A DNA stretch of 64,000 bases from Ovis canadensis (Eukaryota > Chordata > Mammalia > Artiodactyla > Bovidae). Of the stretch, positions 31,583-42,500 are shown piece after piece (the first letter of the stretch is position 1; each line of letters starts with the position of its first letter). Where the stretch lies: positions 50,983,001 through 51,047,000 of the forward strand of contig NC_091260.1 of the NCBI RefSeq assembly GCF_042477335.2, read 5' to 3'. The notes below the pieces were generated by a model. The model was not told the origin of the DNA, did not search any database, and saw only the letters and a program-made list of their open reading frames with translations. The translations under genes and the position numbers were made by a program.

Positions 31583-33317
31583 CAGAGTCAAAGACTTTGG
31601 CATAGTCAATAAAGCAGAAATATATGTTTTTCTGCAACTCTCTTGCTTTTTCTATGATACAACAGATGTCGGCAATTTGACCTCTGGTTCCTCTGTTTTT
31701 CTAAATCCAGCTTGGACGTCTAGAAGTTCACAGTTCACATACTGTTGAAGCCTGGCTTGAAGAATTTTGAGCATTATTTTGCTAGCGTGTGAGATGAGTG
31801 CAATTGTGCAGTAGTTTGGGCATTCTCTGGCATTGCTTTTCTTTGGGATTGGAATGAAAACTGACCTTTTCCAGTCCTGTGGTCACTGCTGAGTTTTCCA
31901 AAGTTTTTGGCATATTGAGTGCAGCACTCTCAGAGCATCATCTCTTAGGATTTGAAATAGCTCAACTGGAATTCCATCACCTCCACTAGCTTTGTTCATA
32001 GTGATGCTTCCTAAAGCCCACTTGACTTTGAATTCCAAGATGTCTGACTCTAGGTGAATGATCATGGTTACCTGGGTCATGAAGATATTTGTATAGTTCT
32101 TCTGTGTATTCTTGCAACCTCTTCTTAATATCTTCTGCTTCTTTTAGGTCCATACCATTTCTGTCCTTTATTGTGCCCATCCTTGCATGAAATGTTCCCT
32201 TGCTATCTCTAATTTTCTTGAATTATTATTTATTGAATTATGAGTTTATTGACTATGCCAAAGCCTTTGACTGTGGATCACAACAAACTGTGGGCAATTC
32301 TTAAAGAGATGTGAATACCAGACCACCTTACTTGCCTCCTGAGAAACCTGTATGCAGGTCAAGAAGTGGACTTGGAACAACAGACTGGTTCCAAATTGGA
32401 AAAGGAGTACTTCAAGGCTGTATACTGTCACCCTGCTTATTTAAGTTATATGCACAGTGCATCATGCAAAATGCTGGGCTAGATGAAGCCCAAGCTGGAA
32501 TCAAGATTGCTGGGAGAAATATTAATAACCTCAGATATGCATATGACACCCCCTTATGGCAAAAAGTGAAGAAGAACTAAAGAGCTTCTTGATGAAAGTG
32601 AAAGAGGAGAGTGAAAAAGTTGGCTTGAAACTCAACATTGAAAAAACTAAGATCATGGCATCTGATCCCATCACTTCATGGGAAATAGATAGGGAAACAA
32701 TGGAAACAGTGAGAGACTTTATTTTGGGGGGCTCCAAAATCACTGTAGATAGTGACTGTAGCCATGAAATTAAAAGACGCTTACTCCTTGGAAGGAAAGC
32801 TATGACCAACCTAGACAGCTTATTAAAAAGCAGAGACATTACTTTGCCAGCAAAGGTCTGCCTAGTCAAAGCTATGGTTTTTCTGGTAGTCATGTATGGA
32901 TGTGAGAGTTGGACTATAAAGAAAGCTGAGCACCAAAGAATTGATGCTTTTGAACTATGGTGTTGGAGAAGACTCCTGAGAGTCCCTTGGACTGGACTGC
33001 AAGGAGATGCAACCAGTCAAACCTAAAGGAAATCAGTCCTGAATATTCATTGGAAGGACTGATGCTGAAGCTGAAGCTCCAATACTTTGGCCTCCTGATA
33101 CAAAGAACTGACTCATTGGAAAAGACCCTGATGCTGGGAAAGATTGAAGGTAGGAGGAAAAGGGGACAACAGAGGATGAGAAGGTTGGATGGCATCATTG
33201 ACTTGATGGACATGAGTTTGAGCAAGCTCGGGGAGTTGGTGATGGACATGGAAGCCTGGTGTGCTGCAGTCCATGGGGTCAGAAACAGTCAGACATGGCT
33301 GAATGACTGAATTGAAC
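31583..33317 (+). mobile_element. BovB with 5' inversion (twin priming)
   Basis: Bases 31583-32221 are antisense BovB covering the region upstream of and into the reverse transcriptase. Bases 32245-33317 are sense BovB from 'tttattgactatgccaaagc' to the 3' end. They overlap by about 30 bp of consensus at the inversion point, with about 23 bp of extra sequence between. TCCCATTCCA (31573-31582) and TCCTATTCCA (33318-33327) form a TSD with one mismatch. Frames 32556-33026 (156 codons) and 32957-33310 are broken coding pieces. The catalytic YADD is altered to YAYD near 32537-32548. Confidence 0.9.
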
Positions 33318-33327
33318 TCCTATTCCA

Positions 33328-34554
33328 GATAGGCTGCTGTTCAGATTAGTTACCACTGAGGTAAATGATTCTTTTACCTCACTATTAAATATTCTAGATT
33401 GCAAAGATCCTTTGATACTCCTTTTATTTCTTTTTCACTGCCTTCTCTTTCCTATCTCATTGCCTGATAGGCTAGTGGTTGGAGACGTCTCTCCCATGCC
33501 TGCCCGGCCCTTCCTCTCCACCGCACACTTAAATGCTTGACATTGCTTCCCCGCCACCCCACCCCCCACCAGATAGAATTATATGTAATGTGAAAGGAAA
33601 CTGGTTTGAGTGAAGGTTAACATATCACAGCTCTGATATGAAGACCTTGTCTATTCAATGGTGCTGCTGGCTTGCCTCCTGGTTCTCAGTCATGCTAGAA
33701 AATCTGAGATTGCTAAGTAAGGAGGTGTCTCTGTATCAGAAGAAGAAAAGAAGGGGAAAAGACCAGTGATGGGAAGAATTAAGCAATCAGAAAACTGCAA
33801 TCATCTAGGGAAATTTGCCAGGAAAACAAAACCCTCAAGCCTAGTACTTAAGTATAAAAAGGTGAACCAGATAAGAAATAGAACAGAAGCAAATATGGGA
33901 AGGGCCAGCAAGAATCCAGGGTTCAAAAGCAGCATCCTTAAATTAAAAAAACAATCATTATATTTCCTGAGTGTGGATATCTGGAGTGCCCATCGCTGCC
34001 ACTTTTTGTTCTGACTTAAGGCACAATCTGAGGGTGGGGAAGAGCCTCTGGTTTGTTAAGATTGTTGTTAATTAAAGTTGAGCACACAGGATCTGGAGTT
34101 AGTATGCGGCTCGTCCTCCTGCAAACTGAAAAGAAAGCCATTAAAGATGCTGGTCACTCAGGACTCTGGCGAGGAGGAAAGGATCGCTGAATGCTGGTCT
34201 TCACGCAGACCATTCTAATGACTAATCCTCTTTGTAATGGTCCATTTACATGTTAGAAGATCTGAAAGGCAGGAAGCATAGAATGGGCTTTGAATTTTCT
34301 TCCTTAGAGTTTGTTTCCAATTAATCTTTCGGAGACAAAAATCGCAATCCCACCACAAACTGTTTTGAAGCTTTCAAGAGCAGATTTTGCTCCTTCGGAC
34401 AAGATGCTAACATACTAAAAAGGAAGAAAACAACTTAGTGTTTGGTTGGATATCCCCTCTCACCCCCCCACATCCAGCTATTAAAAACAACTGCTCCATC
34501 TCAATAAAGGGCAGTACAAAATTTTTATTGAAAGTAGACTTTTGGCATCTTTCT
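33328..34554. other. single-copy DNA, candidate conserved noncoding
   Basis: No repeat or gene is recognised. The 34030-34440 stretch is of even composition, has no obvious transposon signature and contains several homeodomain-type TAAT cores. Whether it is constrained can only be judged by alignment to other mammals. Confidence 0.35.
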
Positions 34555-34700
34555 TAGAATCACAGGACTGGAGAGGGTTGCACAGATTTTCTTTAGAAAT
34601 GAGAAAACTGAGGCTGAGAGAGGCTAAGCATTCTCAGCAGTTTGCTCAGCAAATGAATGGTAGGGAGGGGACAAAAACTGTCTCCTGGTCCCTCAGCACG
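34555..34700 (+). mobile_element. MIR fragment
   Basis: 'tagaaatgagaaaactgagg', 'ctgagagaggctaagca' and 'cagcaaatgaatggtagg' match the MIR 3' core ('gatgaggaaactgaggc ... agagaggttaag ... ctagtaagtggcag'). Confidence 0.6.
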
Positions 34701-34747
34701 CCCCGCCACCACTTCACAGAATTCACCTGTAACCTCTTAAGCCTGAT

Positions 34748-35025
34748 TCATTTTTTTTAAAATTTCTAAAGCAAACATACATTTTTAAAATTGGAGTATA
34801 CTTGATTTACAATGTTGTGTTAGTTTCAGGTATACAGCAAAGTGAATCAGTTATACATCTATCCACTCTTTTTGAGATTCTTTTCCCATATAGGCTATTA
34901 CAGAGTATTGAGCAGAGTTCCTTGTGCTATACAGTAGGTCCTTACTAGTTATCTATTTTATATATGTAGTGTGTGTGTGTGTCAATCCCAATCTTTCAAT
35001 TTATTCCTACTCCCGCTTACCGTGG
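34748..35025 (-). mobile_element. L1 3' UTR end, antisense
   Basis: On the plus strand, after a T-rich start, 'ttggagtatacttgatttac', 'gtgttagtttcaggtataca', 'gagattcttttcccatatag' and 'gctatacagtaggtccttac' are the reversed 3' end of an artiodactyl L1. A short GT tract lies at about 34970-34982. Confidence 0.88.
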
Positions 35026-35419
35026 GAGAAAACATACATTTTCTTTATGGAGAGTGGAAAGGTTTTATATTCTGAGAAAAGCAATGCAACCTAGAGAAGC
35101 TTCCCTTGACCCTAAGTGGAGATGGTTGCATATGACCCCAAAGGCAGTAAGAGGTTGCTTCCCGCTCTGAAGGGGCTTTCTGACCTTTCTTGCCTCTGGC
35201 CCTAAAACTTCCCTATTATTATTTCCTGAGGCAGAAATATTTATCAGAGGATGATTTCTCCTTCACACTGTGGTTAAAAGCAAACATGACCTGAGAAGAA
35301 CCCCCCCTGCAATGATCAACTAATAATATTCACCAGCAGTGGCTTCAACCTTTTTTGAGATCATGGACATATTTTTAGAACCTGATGAAATCCAAGTCTC
35401 TTTGTTGGGTGACAAAAGG
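35026..35419. other. single-copy DNA, no gene seen
   Basis: No gene is recognised. Bases around 35336-35400 vaguely resemble an old DNA-transposon end, but I could not assign it. Confidence 0.4.
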
Positions 35420-35462
35420 GACTCAGAGAGTCGGACATGAGTGAGTGACTTTCACTTTCATA
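35420..35462 (+). mobile_element. Bov-A tail remnant
   Basis: 'agagagtcggacatgagtga' followed by 'gtgactttcactttcatact' is the 3' end of a Bov-A or Bov-tA element. It lies just upstream of a complete Bov-tA. Confidence 0.6.
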
Positions 35463-35465
35463 CTT

Positions 35466-35668
35466 CAGGGGCTTTCCTGGTGGCTCAGATGGTAAAGAAT
35501 CTGCCTGCAATGCAGACCAGGGTTCAGTCTCTGGGTTGGGAAGATCCCCTGGAGAAGGGAATGACTACCCAGTTCAATATTCTTGCCTGGAGAATTCCAT
35601 GGACAGAGGAGCCTAGTGGGCTACAGTCCATGGGGTTGCAAAGAGTCGGACCTGACTGAATGACTAAC
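35466..35668 (+). mobile_element. Bov-tA SINE
   Basis: A complete copy: 'ggctttcctggtggctcaga', 'ggttgggaagatcccctgga', 'attcttgcctggagaattcc', 'ggggttgcaaagagtcggac', ending ACTGAATGACTAACACTG. Confidence 0.94.
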
Positions 35669-36799
35669 ACTGTCATTCACTGTTCCATAAAAACACACAC
35701 ACAAAATTGTGGTATCTTAGTCTTCACTGCCCTCTGAAGCCCGTCTTTGGAACCAGGAAAAGGGTTCTTATCTTTAAGCAAATTAACTTGTTTAAGCTGG
35801 TTGGTCTTAACCAATAAAATTTCCATGGGAGAGAAAAGCAGATAAACAGCCCCAACGTTACTGCCCTGAAGGAGTGAGCAGGCAGGATAGAGTCCTGGAC
35901 AAGCTTGAAGCAAGGGGACAAAAGGGAAAAATAAAAGAGAAGTTTCTCAGGGGCGCTTGAAGAGAAGCCAGCGATCAACACTTCAACTTCATCACCTTGT
36001 CTCGTGCTGGCCATAAGCACGATTTCCTGGCTTATTTAACTTCCGTAGCTGACCTTTGTACTTATTCCAAAGCCAAACACCTTCCTGGAATCCTTCCTTA
36101 AGATGCACTAACTCTCAAAGGCTCATGAGTAAGATGTTGAGCTGAGAGCAGGGGCCTTGTTTCCTGGCATCTTGCCAACTTGGGCTGCTCAAGGATCTTT
36201 TGGACCCCAAAAGAGGTGGGAAGTTCCTGCAATAAGCTATGGGGAGATGATACATCACCAAAGCCTAGACACGATCTTGGCAAGCATGCTAGGTCGTGAT
36301 GTGTTGATAAACATCAAAAGAAGTCATGAATTCAAAGAAAAAAAGTGAATTGGAGTAACTCCAGTGAGTCTGCCTTTTTTTTTTTAAAGATAGAGGGTGA
36401 TTTGTGATGCTCAGCGGGACATGGTTGAGTAATGTCCAGGCCCTTGGGAACAGTGGGAAGCCACAGGGAAAGACCTGGGCTCCCACGACACATTGGTGCC
36501 CTGGAGTCCATAGTAGTTCCAAAGAAGTGAGTCCGAGATGGAACTGGGGTGCTGAGTAGCCATTTCATAAACTGGGAAAAGTTGCAGCCAGTCTTGGGCT
36601 ATTTCTCAGAACTTCACTGACTCCATTTTGTTTAATGGTCATGTTCTCATAGATTGTGAATGCTTTCAGCAAGAAAGGGAGAATGTGGAAGTTCTAGTGA
36701 AAAGCAACTGGGATGTAAGATCAGACAGTGGGAAGTCAGGTGCTTGGCTGCCTCTAGTAAGAACTGCACAAGAGCGCTTAGATGCAATGTTCTGTGATT
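35669..36799. other. single-copy DNA, no gene seen
   Basis: No gene or recognisable repeat apart from a T-run near 36373-36384. Short overlapping frames are not supported. Confidence 0.4.
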
Positions 36800-36960
36800 A
36801 GTTCTGCCTAATGGGTAGCCAGTAGCTCCATGTGGCTATTAGCACTTGAAATGTAGCTAGTGCAATTGAGGAACCAGTTTCTACACTTTAATTTTGATTA
36901 ATTTAACTACATCTAGCTGGTGGCTCCCATATTGAATAAGTCAGATCTGAACTTGGGGCA
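36800..36960. mobile_element. mammalian MITE-type DNA element
   Basis: 'cagtagctccatgtggctat', 'agcacttgaaatgtagctag', 'tgcaattgaggaaccagttt', an AT-rich middle and 'ctggtggctcccatattgaa' follow a well-known palindromic element ('...ccacatgtggctattgagcacttgaaatgtggc...'). Name not assigned. Confidence 0.6.
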
Positions 36961-37539
36961 AGAACAAGTCAGCACGGGCCCACACTCTTGAACAGTTTTG
37001 GCTTGAGGTAAAATTTACTTTTATCCATTTCTCCATCCATTAATTCATCTGGCATGTCTGGACTTATAGAGGTTCTAGTAGCCTGTAGCCACTGGGGCTT
37101 CTAAAGTGGAGTCAGGCAGCTCATCTCTCGTTCACTGTTATACTCCCCTACAGACCATGGGAGCTTGTCTGTATCTTGATGAGGATGCTGAGGACTTTCT
37201 CATTCTACCTCCATCTCACCTCTCTGGAGACATGTCAGCCTCAGATCTCCTCCTTTGCATGTGAAGCTGCCTGTCTTACTTTTTACCACTGGGAATGACA
37301 TTATTCACATTTCTCTCCATGTCTGTAAAATGGGCATTTTGGGGTGTTTCCCAAGAGGACAGGGAGGCTAGATTAAAACCTACAAATTGCTATGAGGATG
37401 ATGGTGAGAAGAACAAAAGGTTCAAATTAGAAGTGATGTTAGAGTTGATGAATTCAACTCCCTCCTTTCTCTGAAAAGAAAATTATTCCTTTTGGAATAA
37501 TTGGTCCATGAGTAAAAAAAAAAAAAAGCCACCATTCAG
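36961..37539. other. single-copy DNA, no gene seen
   Basis: No gene is recognised. An A-run occurs at about 37515-37528. Confidence 0.4.
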
Positions 37540-37652
37540 GCATCTATTTATTTGACAATATATAAGTGAAAGGCAGTCATGCAGCTGCTGGGGTACAGAA
37601 GTGAAAAAGAAAAAGAAAAGAATATTTGTCCTCACAGAACTCATATCTGGGT

Positions 37653-37930
37653 TCTGAGAGAAAGAAAATTCCACATGATATCCAAACAAAGTTAGTAGAG
37701 GATGTGGAATAGCAGCCAGTACAATTTCCACTATATGAGTCTAATCAGGGAAGACAGAATCTACTTCTACAAAGTGATTCTCTGTTAGGCTACAGATGGT
37801 TGGAATAGACCATTCTTTCTGTATAACACTGAGACAAACATGGATGAAAAGAGCATTTAAAAAACATTGGAGAGCTATAGACATAAATAAAATGTAATAA
37901 ATAGTGTGGGTGATTTATTTATTTATTGCT
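37653..37930 (+). repeat. unnamed repeat, copy 1, inside L2
   Basis: This segment ('agaaagaaaattccacatga ... cagccagtacaatttccact ... agaccattctttctgtataa') is repeated about 1.27 kb downstream at roughly 80% identity. Copy 1 sits between two pieces of one L2 element, which implies it moved or was copied in. It matches no family I can name. The right boundary is uncertain. Confidence 0.6.
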
Positions 37931-37996
37931 GTAAGACAGACAGCAATCTAACAAATAGATAAAATTTCAGATAGACATGTTCTACCCAAATAGAGT

Positions 37997-38215
37997 CATG
38001 TGCATGCTTCGTTGCTTAAGTTGTGTCTGACTCTTTGGGACTATATGGATTGTAGCCCACCAGACTCCTGTCCATGGGATTCTCCAGCCAAGAACACTGG
38101 AGTGGGTTGCCATGCTCTCCTTCAGGGGATATTCCTGATGCAGGGATCAGACCCACACCTCTTATGTCTCCTGCATTAGTAGTCGGGTTCTTTGCCACTA
38201 TTGCCACCTGGGAAG
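37997..38215 (-). mobile_element. Bov-tA SINE with 12-bp TSD
   Basis: Reverse complement of a complete Bov-tA (plus-strand marks: 'ttaagttgtgtctgactctt', 'gattctccagccaagaacac', 'ttgccacctgggaagccc'). CCCAAATAGAGT is exactly repeated at 37985-37996 and 38216-38227; the first three bases are shared with the SINE end. Confidence 0.93.
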
Positions 38216-38540
38216 CCCAAATAGAGTTGTAAGAAGTGCTACTTTAGTTGGGACAGCCAGGAAAATCCTCTCTGAGGGGTGATGTTTGAGCTGAGACATG
38301 AATAAAGTTAGGAACTGAGCCATGTGATTCTCTGAGGGGAAACAGAGGTGAAGAGGAAATAGCCAAGGCCTGAGCTGGGGTATGTTTAACAGATCTGAAG
38401 GGCAGCAAGGTGACAGTGGAGTGAGTCAGGGGGAGGAGGGGGCAGGGACCAGACCATGCAGGGTTTTTTAGGTCATGGCATGGACCTGGATGTATTCTTG
38501 GATTTATTCCAAGTACAATGGGATGCCATTGTGGAGCCTT

Positions 38541-38924
38541 CCCTCATGTCAGTTCCAATTCACTCATTAGATCAGGAGTTGCAACTTCAAATGCCTATAG
38601 GCAGGTAATAAGAGTGCAGGTCCTATGGGTGGGGGTCACTGTTCTACTTCAGCTCATCATGGCCATGCAGGAGTGCAAGACCAACCAATGCTTTCAGAGG
38701 TCACTCTTGACAAATGAAAATGTGGACATAGAAATGTTCATGTGAAAAACCTCAATTTTTAAATATTGCAAACAAATTAAAATTAAATGTGTGAACACAC
38801 ACACACACACACACACACGTACAAGCTAAAGAAAATATATCTGCAGAAAACATCCACCAATCTGGGCCTTCTGCAGTAGATAATCATGTTCAGGAAATTT
38901 GGATTTTCAGCTAAAGCACATGAG
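38541..38924. other. single-copy DNA with (AC)n microsatellite
   Basis: A 24-bp AC run lies at 38795-38818. The surrounding sequence is AT-rich, with no recognisable gene. Confidence 0.45.
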
Positions 38925-40077
38925 AGAAAGAAAATTATTCCACATGATGTCCAAACAAAATCACTAGAGGATATGGAATAACAGCCAGTGTAATTTCCAC
39001 TGTATGAGCCTAAACAGGGAGGACAAAATCTGCTTTTTCAAAGTGATTCTTCCAACTTCCTGTAGATAGTTGGTATAGACTAAGGTAGGAGATAGATGGG
39101 CTCCAGGTTGTACCTTTACAGCTGGCCTCCTGTTTGCATTCAATGGGGCAGGAAGAAGTGGATTTCATGCTGGGTACTTACAACTGTTAGCATTTTCTGA
39201 GAGATAAGTGGGCTCCAGTTAAGGCATTTACAATCAGCCTCCTGTTGGCCCTCCAAAATGGAAGTAACAACAGAGACAGGGTAAAAAGCCAGTGCTCATT
39301 TCTTGTAAACACCTTAAGAAAATAGGCCTGGCAAGGACAAAGAGGGGGCAAAGCTCTGTTTGAATAAAGGCTGAAGAGATCTCTGTTTTCCCCTTTTTGG
39401 GACAAGGGAGACACTACACATGCACAGAAAGACTCCTTATGGGTCAAAGTCAGAGGATAATGCCAGGCCATAATAAGTCTTGCTCCTCCCAGAAGCCTTC
39501 ACTTCAAGATCCATCTTGGCTGAGGGATGCATGTGCACCAGCGGGGTATACCAGGGTAGGTCAGGTGTGGAAAAAGAAACCAGATACTGGGTGTGAAGGG
39601 AGACAAAGATCCAGAAGAGCTGATTTGTATGAATGACTTAACTGCCGTTTTTATACTTTTCCGTACTGTGGGGGATGCCCATACCCTTTCTCTCTAGGGA
39701 TGCATGTCTGCCTTGCTTCTGTCCTAACTAAACACATTGTTTCTCTGCCTGCTCTCCCACTTGTTGTTGTGGTATGTCTCTAGTAATAAATTTTGTACCT
39801 GCATTTACAGTGTCTGCCTTCCTGATAAATACATTTTTCACTGGGGGCAAAGATCCAGGGGAAAATAGCTTCTATCCTCTAGCCTTTGCAGGTCTGGTGG
39901 CTAGGATCCCTGCTTCTCATCCAGGCTTCCCAATGTCAGTTCCTGGGCAGGGAATTAAGATCTCGCTTCACACCACTGCTCACTGCTGCCTTGCGGAGAT
40001 CAAGACCATTGCTTTCTCTATAATGCTGAGACAAAAATGGATAAACTTTTCAAAAAGTGTGTTAAAGAAAACATTGA
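38925..40077 (+). repeat. unnamed repeat, copy 2, split by LTR
   Basis: 38925-39080 matches the first part of copy 1 and 40007-40077 matches the remainder ('cattgctttctctataatgc ... gagacaaaaatggat'). The intervening 922 bp are absent from copy 1, which therefore acts as an empty-site reference. Confidence 0.65.
39081..40002 (+). mobile_element. probable solo endogenous-retrovirus LTR
   Basis: This 922-bp insert is flanked by AGAC on both sides (39077-39080, 40003-40006) and ends in CA, though it begins TA rather than the usual TG. It has AATAAA signals at 39363 and 39785 and a tandem internal repeat of about 50 bp ('gggctccag ... cagcctcctgtt') near 39095-39255. These fit an old solo LTR. 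No retroviral genes are present and the class is not determined. A tRNA-Glu-like stretch lies at 39893-39965. Confidence 0.55.
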
Positions 40078-40078
40078 C

Positions 40079-40200
40079 GGGGACTTCCCTAGTGGTCTGG
40101 TGGTTAACTCTGTGCTTCCAATGCAGTGGGCATGGGTTCAATACCTGGTGGGGGAATTAAGATTCCACATGCTGTGGGGGTGCTGCCAAAAAAACAAAAA
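40079..40200 (+). mobile_element. CHR-like (tRNA-Glu-derived) SINE
   Basis: The head 'ggacttccctagtggtctgg', the B-box region 'gggttcaatacctggtgggg' and an A-rich tail are clear. It lies at the end of the unnamed repeat copy 2. Confidence 0.88.
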
Positions 40201-40795
40201 AGAGAGAGAAAGAAAGAAACAGCCTATTCCTAAACTCTTAAAAACCAAAACAAAGCAAAAAAAAAAAATTGAACACAAATAAATTGAAAGGAATCACATT
40301 CTAGAGAGGGTGAATCCTTCCTAGAGGAGAAGAGAAAGGGTCTTCTAGGGACATCTGCGAGTGTGAGTGCGGCAGCAGGAACACACACCAAGTGGCTCTG
40401 GGACAAGGAAAGGCTTGGAGATCCAACAGACACCTGGGAGGCCATGACAGGCTGCAATCTGCAGGAGCCCCACTCCAAGACTGATTCTCTCCGTTTGTCA
40501 GTTCTGCTGAGTGGGATCTTGCTGAAGGTGTGGCAGTGCCAGAGGCCAAGGGCTGGGCTGGGAAGGCAGGGGGAGAATTCCATAATCTCGGCCCAGAGAA
40601 GATCAAGGCTTTTGGATTTATACCGTTTCCACTGGGAAAGCCTGTTGTGCTGAGACTGGAACTCCCCTTCCTCACTCCCCATCCTTCCCTATAAATTTAG
40701 CATAGAAATTTTTGTTTAGGGGTTGATACTCTACTGTTTCAAACACAAAAATCAAGCAAGTCTTGTATCTACATCTCTGTCTATGTCTATGAAGA
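40201..40795. other. single-copy DNA with overlapping open frames
   Basis: After an A-rich stretch, 40290-40690 is GC-richer, and three frames of 96-150 codons overlap there on both strands. None shows a recognised domain. Overlapping frames on both strands argue for low stop density, not a gene. Confidence 0.4.
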
Positions 40796-40996
40796 AAGTG
40801 TGAAAGTGTTAGTCACTCAGTCGTGTCTTTGCGACCCCATGGACTTCAACAGGCCAGGCTCCTTTGTCCATGGAGTTCTGCAGGCAAGAATACTGGAAAG
40901 GGTTGCCATTCCCTTCTCCAGGGGATCTTCCCAATCCAGGTATCAAATCTCCCATATTGTAGGCAGATTTTTTACCATCTGAGCCACCAGGGAATC
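40796..40996 (-). mobile_element. Bov-tA SINE
   Basis: Plus-strand reading 'gttagtcactcagtcgtgtc', 'gcaggcaagaatactggaaa', 'ggggatcttcccaatccagg' and 'accatctgagccaccaggga' is the reverse complement of Bov-tA. Confidence 0.93.
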
Positions 40997-41002
40997 TATG
41001 CC

Positions 41003-41296
41003 GTTGTTCAGTAGTTCAGTCACGTCTGACTCTTTGCGACCCCGTGGACTGCAGCACGCCAGGCTTCTCTGTCTTTCACTATCTACCAGTTTGTTCAAAC
41101 TCATGTCCATTGAGTTGGTGATATCATCCCACCATCTCATTGTCTGCTGTCTCCTTCTCCTGCCTTCAATCTTTCCCAGCATCAGGGTCTTTTCCAGAGA
41201 GCCAGCTCTTCGCATCAAGTAAAGTATTGGAGCTTCAGTTTCAGCATGAGTCCTTCCAGTGAATATGCAGTGTTGATTGCCTATAGGATTGATTGG
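41003..41296 (-). mobile_element. BovB LINE 3' fragment
   Basis: Plus-strand 'gttcagtcacgtctgactct', 'tcatgtccattgagttggtg' and 'ctttcccagcatcagggtct' are reversed BovB 3' sequence. The copy is about 0.3 kb and lies directly beside a Bov-tA and a CHR-like SINE. Confidence 0.9.
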
Positions 41297-41298
41297 TA

Positions 41299-41425
41299 TA
41301 TCTATTAATTTATCTATTTGTTTTTGACCACAAGGCATGTAGGACCTTAGTTTCCCAACCAGAGATGGAACCCACAGTCACTGCATTGAATCACAGTCTT
41401 AGCCACTGCACCATCAGGAAAGTCC
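41299..41425 (-). mobile_element. CHR-like SINE fragment
   Basis: Plus-strand 'tttgtttttgaccacaaggc', 'agagatggaacccacagtca' and 'agccactgcaccatcaggaa' match the reversed tRNA-Glu SINE. Confidence 0.8.
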
Positions 41426-42006
41426 AGAGTCTCCTATACTTTTATGTGGTCATAATTAGAGCTTTTCAAGGATATTTATGTGTTTGTAGTTGTTTAAGAT
41501 TGTGAACAAGTGTTGTTTGTTTTTTCAGTATAGTCTAACTCATCCTGATGGACCCCTGCCCTTATTTAACTTACTTACTATCAACTAGTAAATAATTTTT
41601 ACTTAATATTTTTAATAATTTGTTTTGTGTGCTGTCAACTGAATTTAAACTGTCCCTTTCACCTGATCATCATTTGCCTCTACTTAGATACAAATACGGT
41701 CACAAAAATCAGGCTCCCATTCTAATTGGCAAGAGTGATAACATGGGTCTACACAGGTTTCTCATCAAATAATATCATATCATACATTCAGCTTGTGTTA
41801 GAGCTCATCATGGCCTTTTAGAATGCATAGGCAGTTATACAGCTAGGTACCTGTTTACAGTGCCTTTCACAGGCTCCATGTGATACACTCTCGAGAGTCA
41901 TTGAATACCAGTGCCTGACTTCTCTTCCAGGTCTTAAGACATTAGATGAGCAATTAATCAATACCTTCAGATTTCCATGTACAATTGATTTTTAATTATG
42001 TAGTAT
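41426..42006. other. single-copy DNA, no gene seen
   Basis: I recognise no gene or repeat. Confidence 0.4.
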
Positions 42007-42016
42007 AAGAAGGTGT

Positions 42017-42222
42017 GGCTTCCCCAATGGCTTAGCGGGTAAAGAATCCACCTGCAGTGCAGGAGACAATAGAGATGCAAGTTCGATCCCTGGGTCAGGA
42101 AGATCTCCCGAAGAAGGAACTGGCACCCCACTCCAGTATTCTTGCCTAGAGAATCCCATGGACAGAGGAGCCTGGAGGGCTACAGTCCATGGGGGTCACA
42201 AAGAGTTGGACAGACTGAGGAC
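42017..42222 (+). mobile_element. Bov-tA SINE with 10-bp TSD
   Basis: The head 'ggcttccccaatggcttagc' and the tail 'gggtcacaaagagttggaca' bracket a complete Bov-tA. AAGAAGGTGT is exactly duplicated at 42007-42016 and 42223-42232. Confidence 0.94.
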
Positions 42223-42244
42223 AAGAAGGTGTAGAGAAAGGTTA

Positions 42245-42500
42245 TGGGTTACCTTGTACACAATGGGGTAACATTCAGCTTTCAAAAAAGAAGAAAATTT
42301 TGCTACTTGTGACATCATAGATGAATGTAGAGGACACATGCCGAGTGAAACAAGACAGTCAGAGAAAGACAAATACTGCATGATCTCTTTCATGTAAAAT
42401 CTAAAAAAGCTAAACTCATAAAAGAAGAGGGTAGAATGGTGTTTGCCAGGGACTGGAAGGGAAGGTGAGAGTGACCCTGTATACAAGTGTGAAATCCTAG
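42245..42500 (+). mobile_element. L1 3' region fragment
   Basis: 'catagatgaatgtagaggac', 'agtcagagaaagacaaatac', 'tgcatgatctctttcatgta' and 'agggtagaatggtgtttgcc' match the mammalian L1 3' end ('tggatgaacctggaggac ... gtcacagaaagacaaatac'). Confidence 0.75.

Larger units (their letters stand above)
37540..38540 (-). mobile_element. L2 LINE 3' region, antisense, interrupted
   Basis: On the plus strand, pieces of reversed L2 appear in order: 'atctatttatttgacaatat ... ctggggtacagaagtg ... cctcacagaactcatatctg' (37540-37652), 'acagacagcaatctaacaaa' (near 37936), and 'gcaaggtgacagtggagtga ... gggaccagaccatgcaggg ... acaatgggatgccatt' (38225-38540). An unnamed repeat (37653-37930) and a Bov-tA (37997-38215) interrupt it. 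Confidence 0.65.

Noticed and set aside
39893..39965. tRNA-Glu-like sequence with a recognisable anticodon-loop region
   Set aside because: The acceptor stem ends do not pair and many arm positions are changed. It lies in a probable LTR, so it is a relic and not a tRNA gene.
40230..40690. Overlapping open frames of 150, 124 and 96 codons
   Set aside because: They overlap on both strands with no domains, repeats or signals, which points to low stop density and not to a gene.
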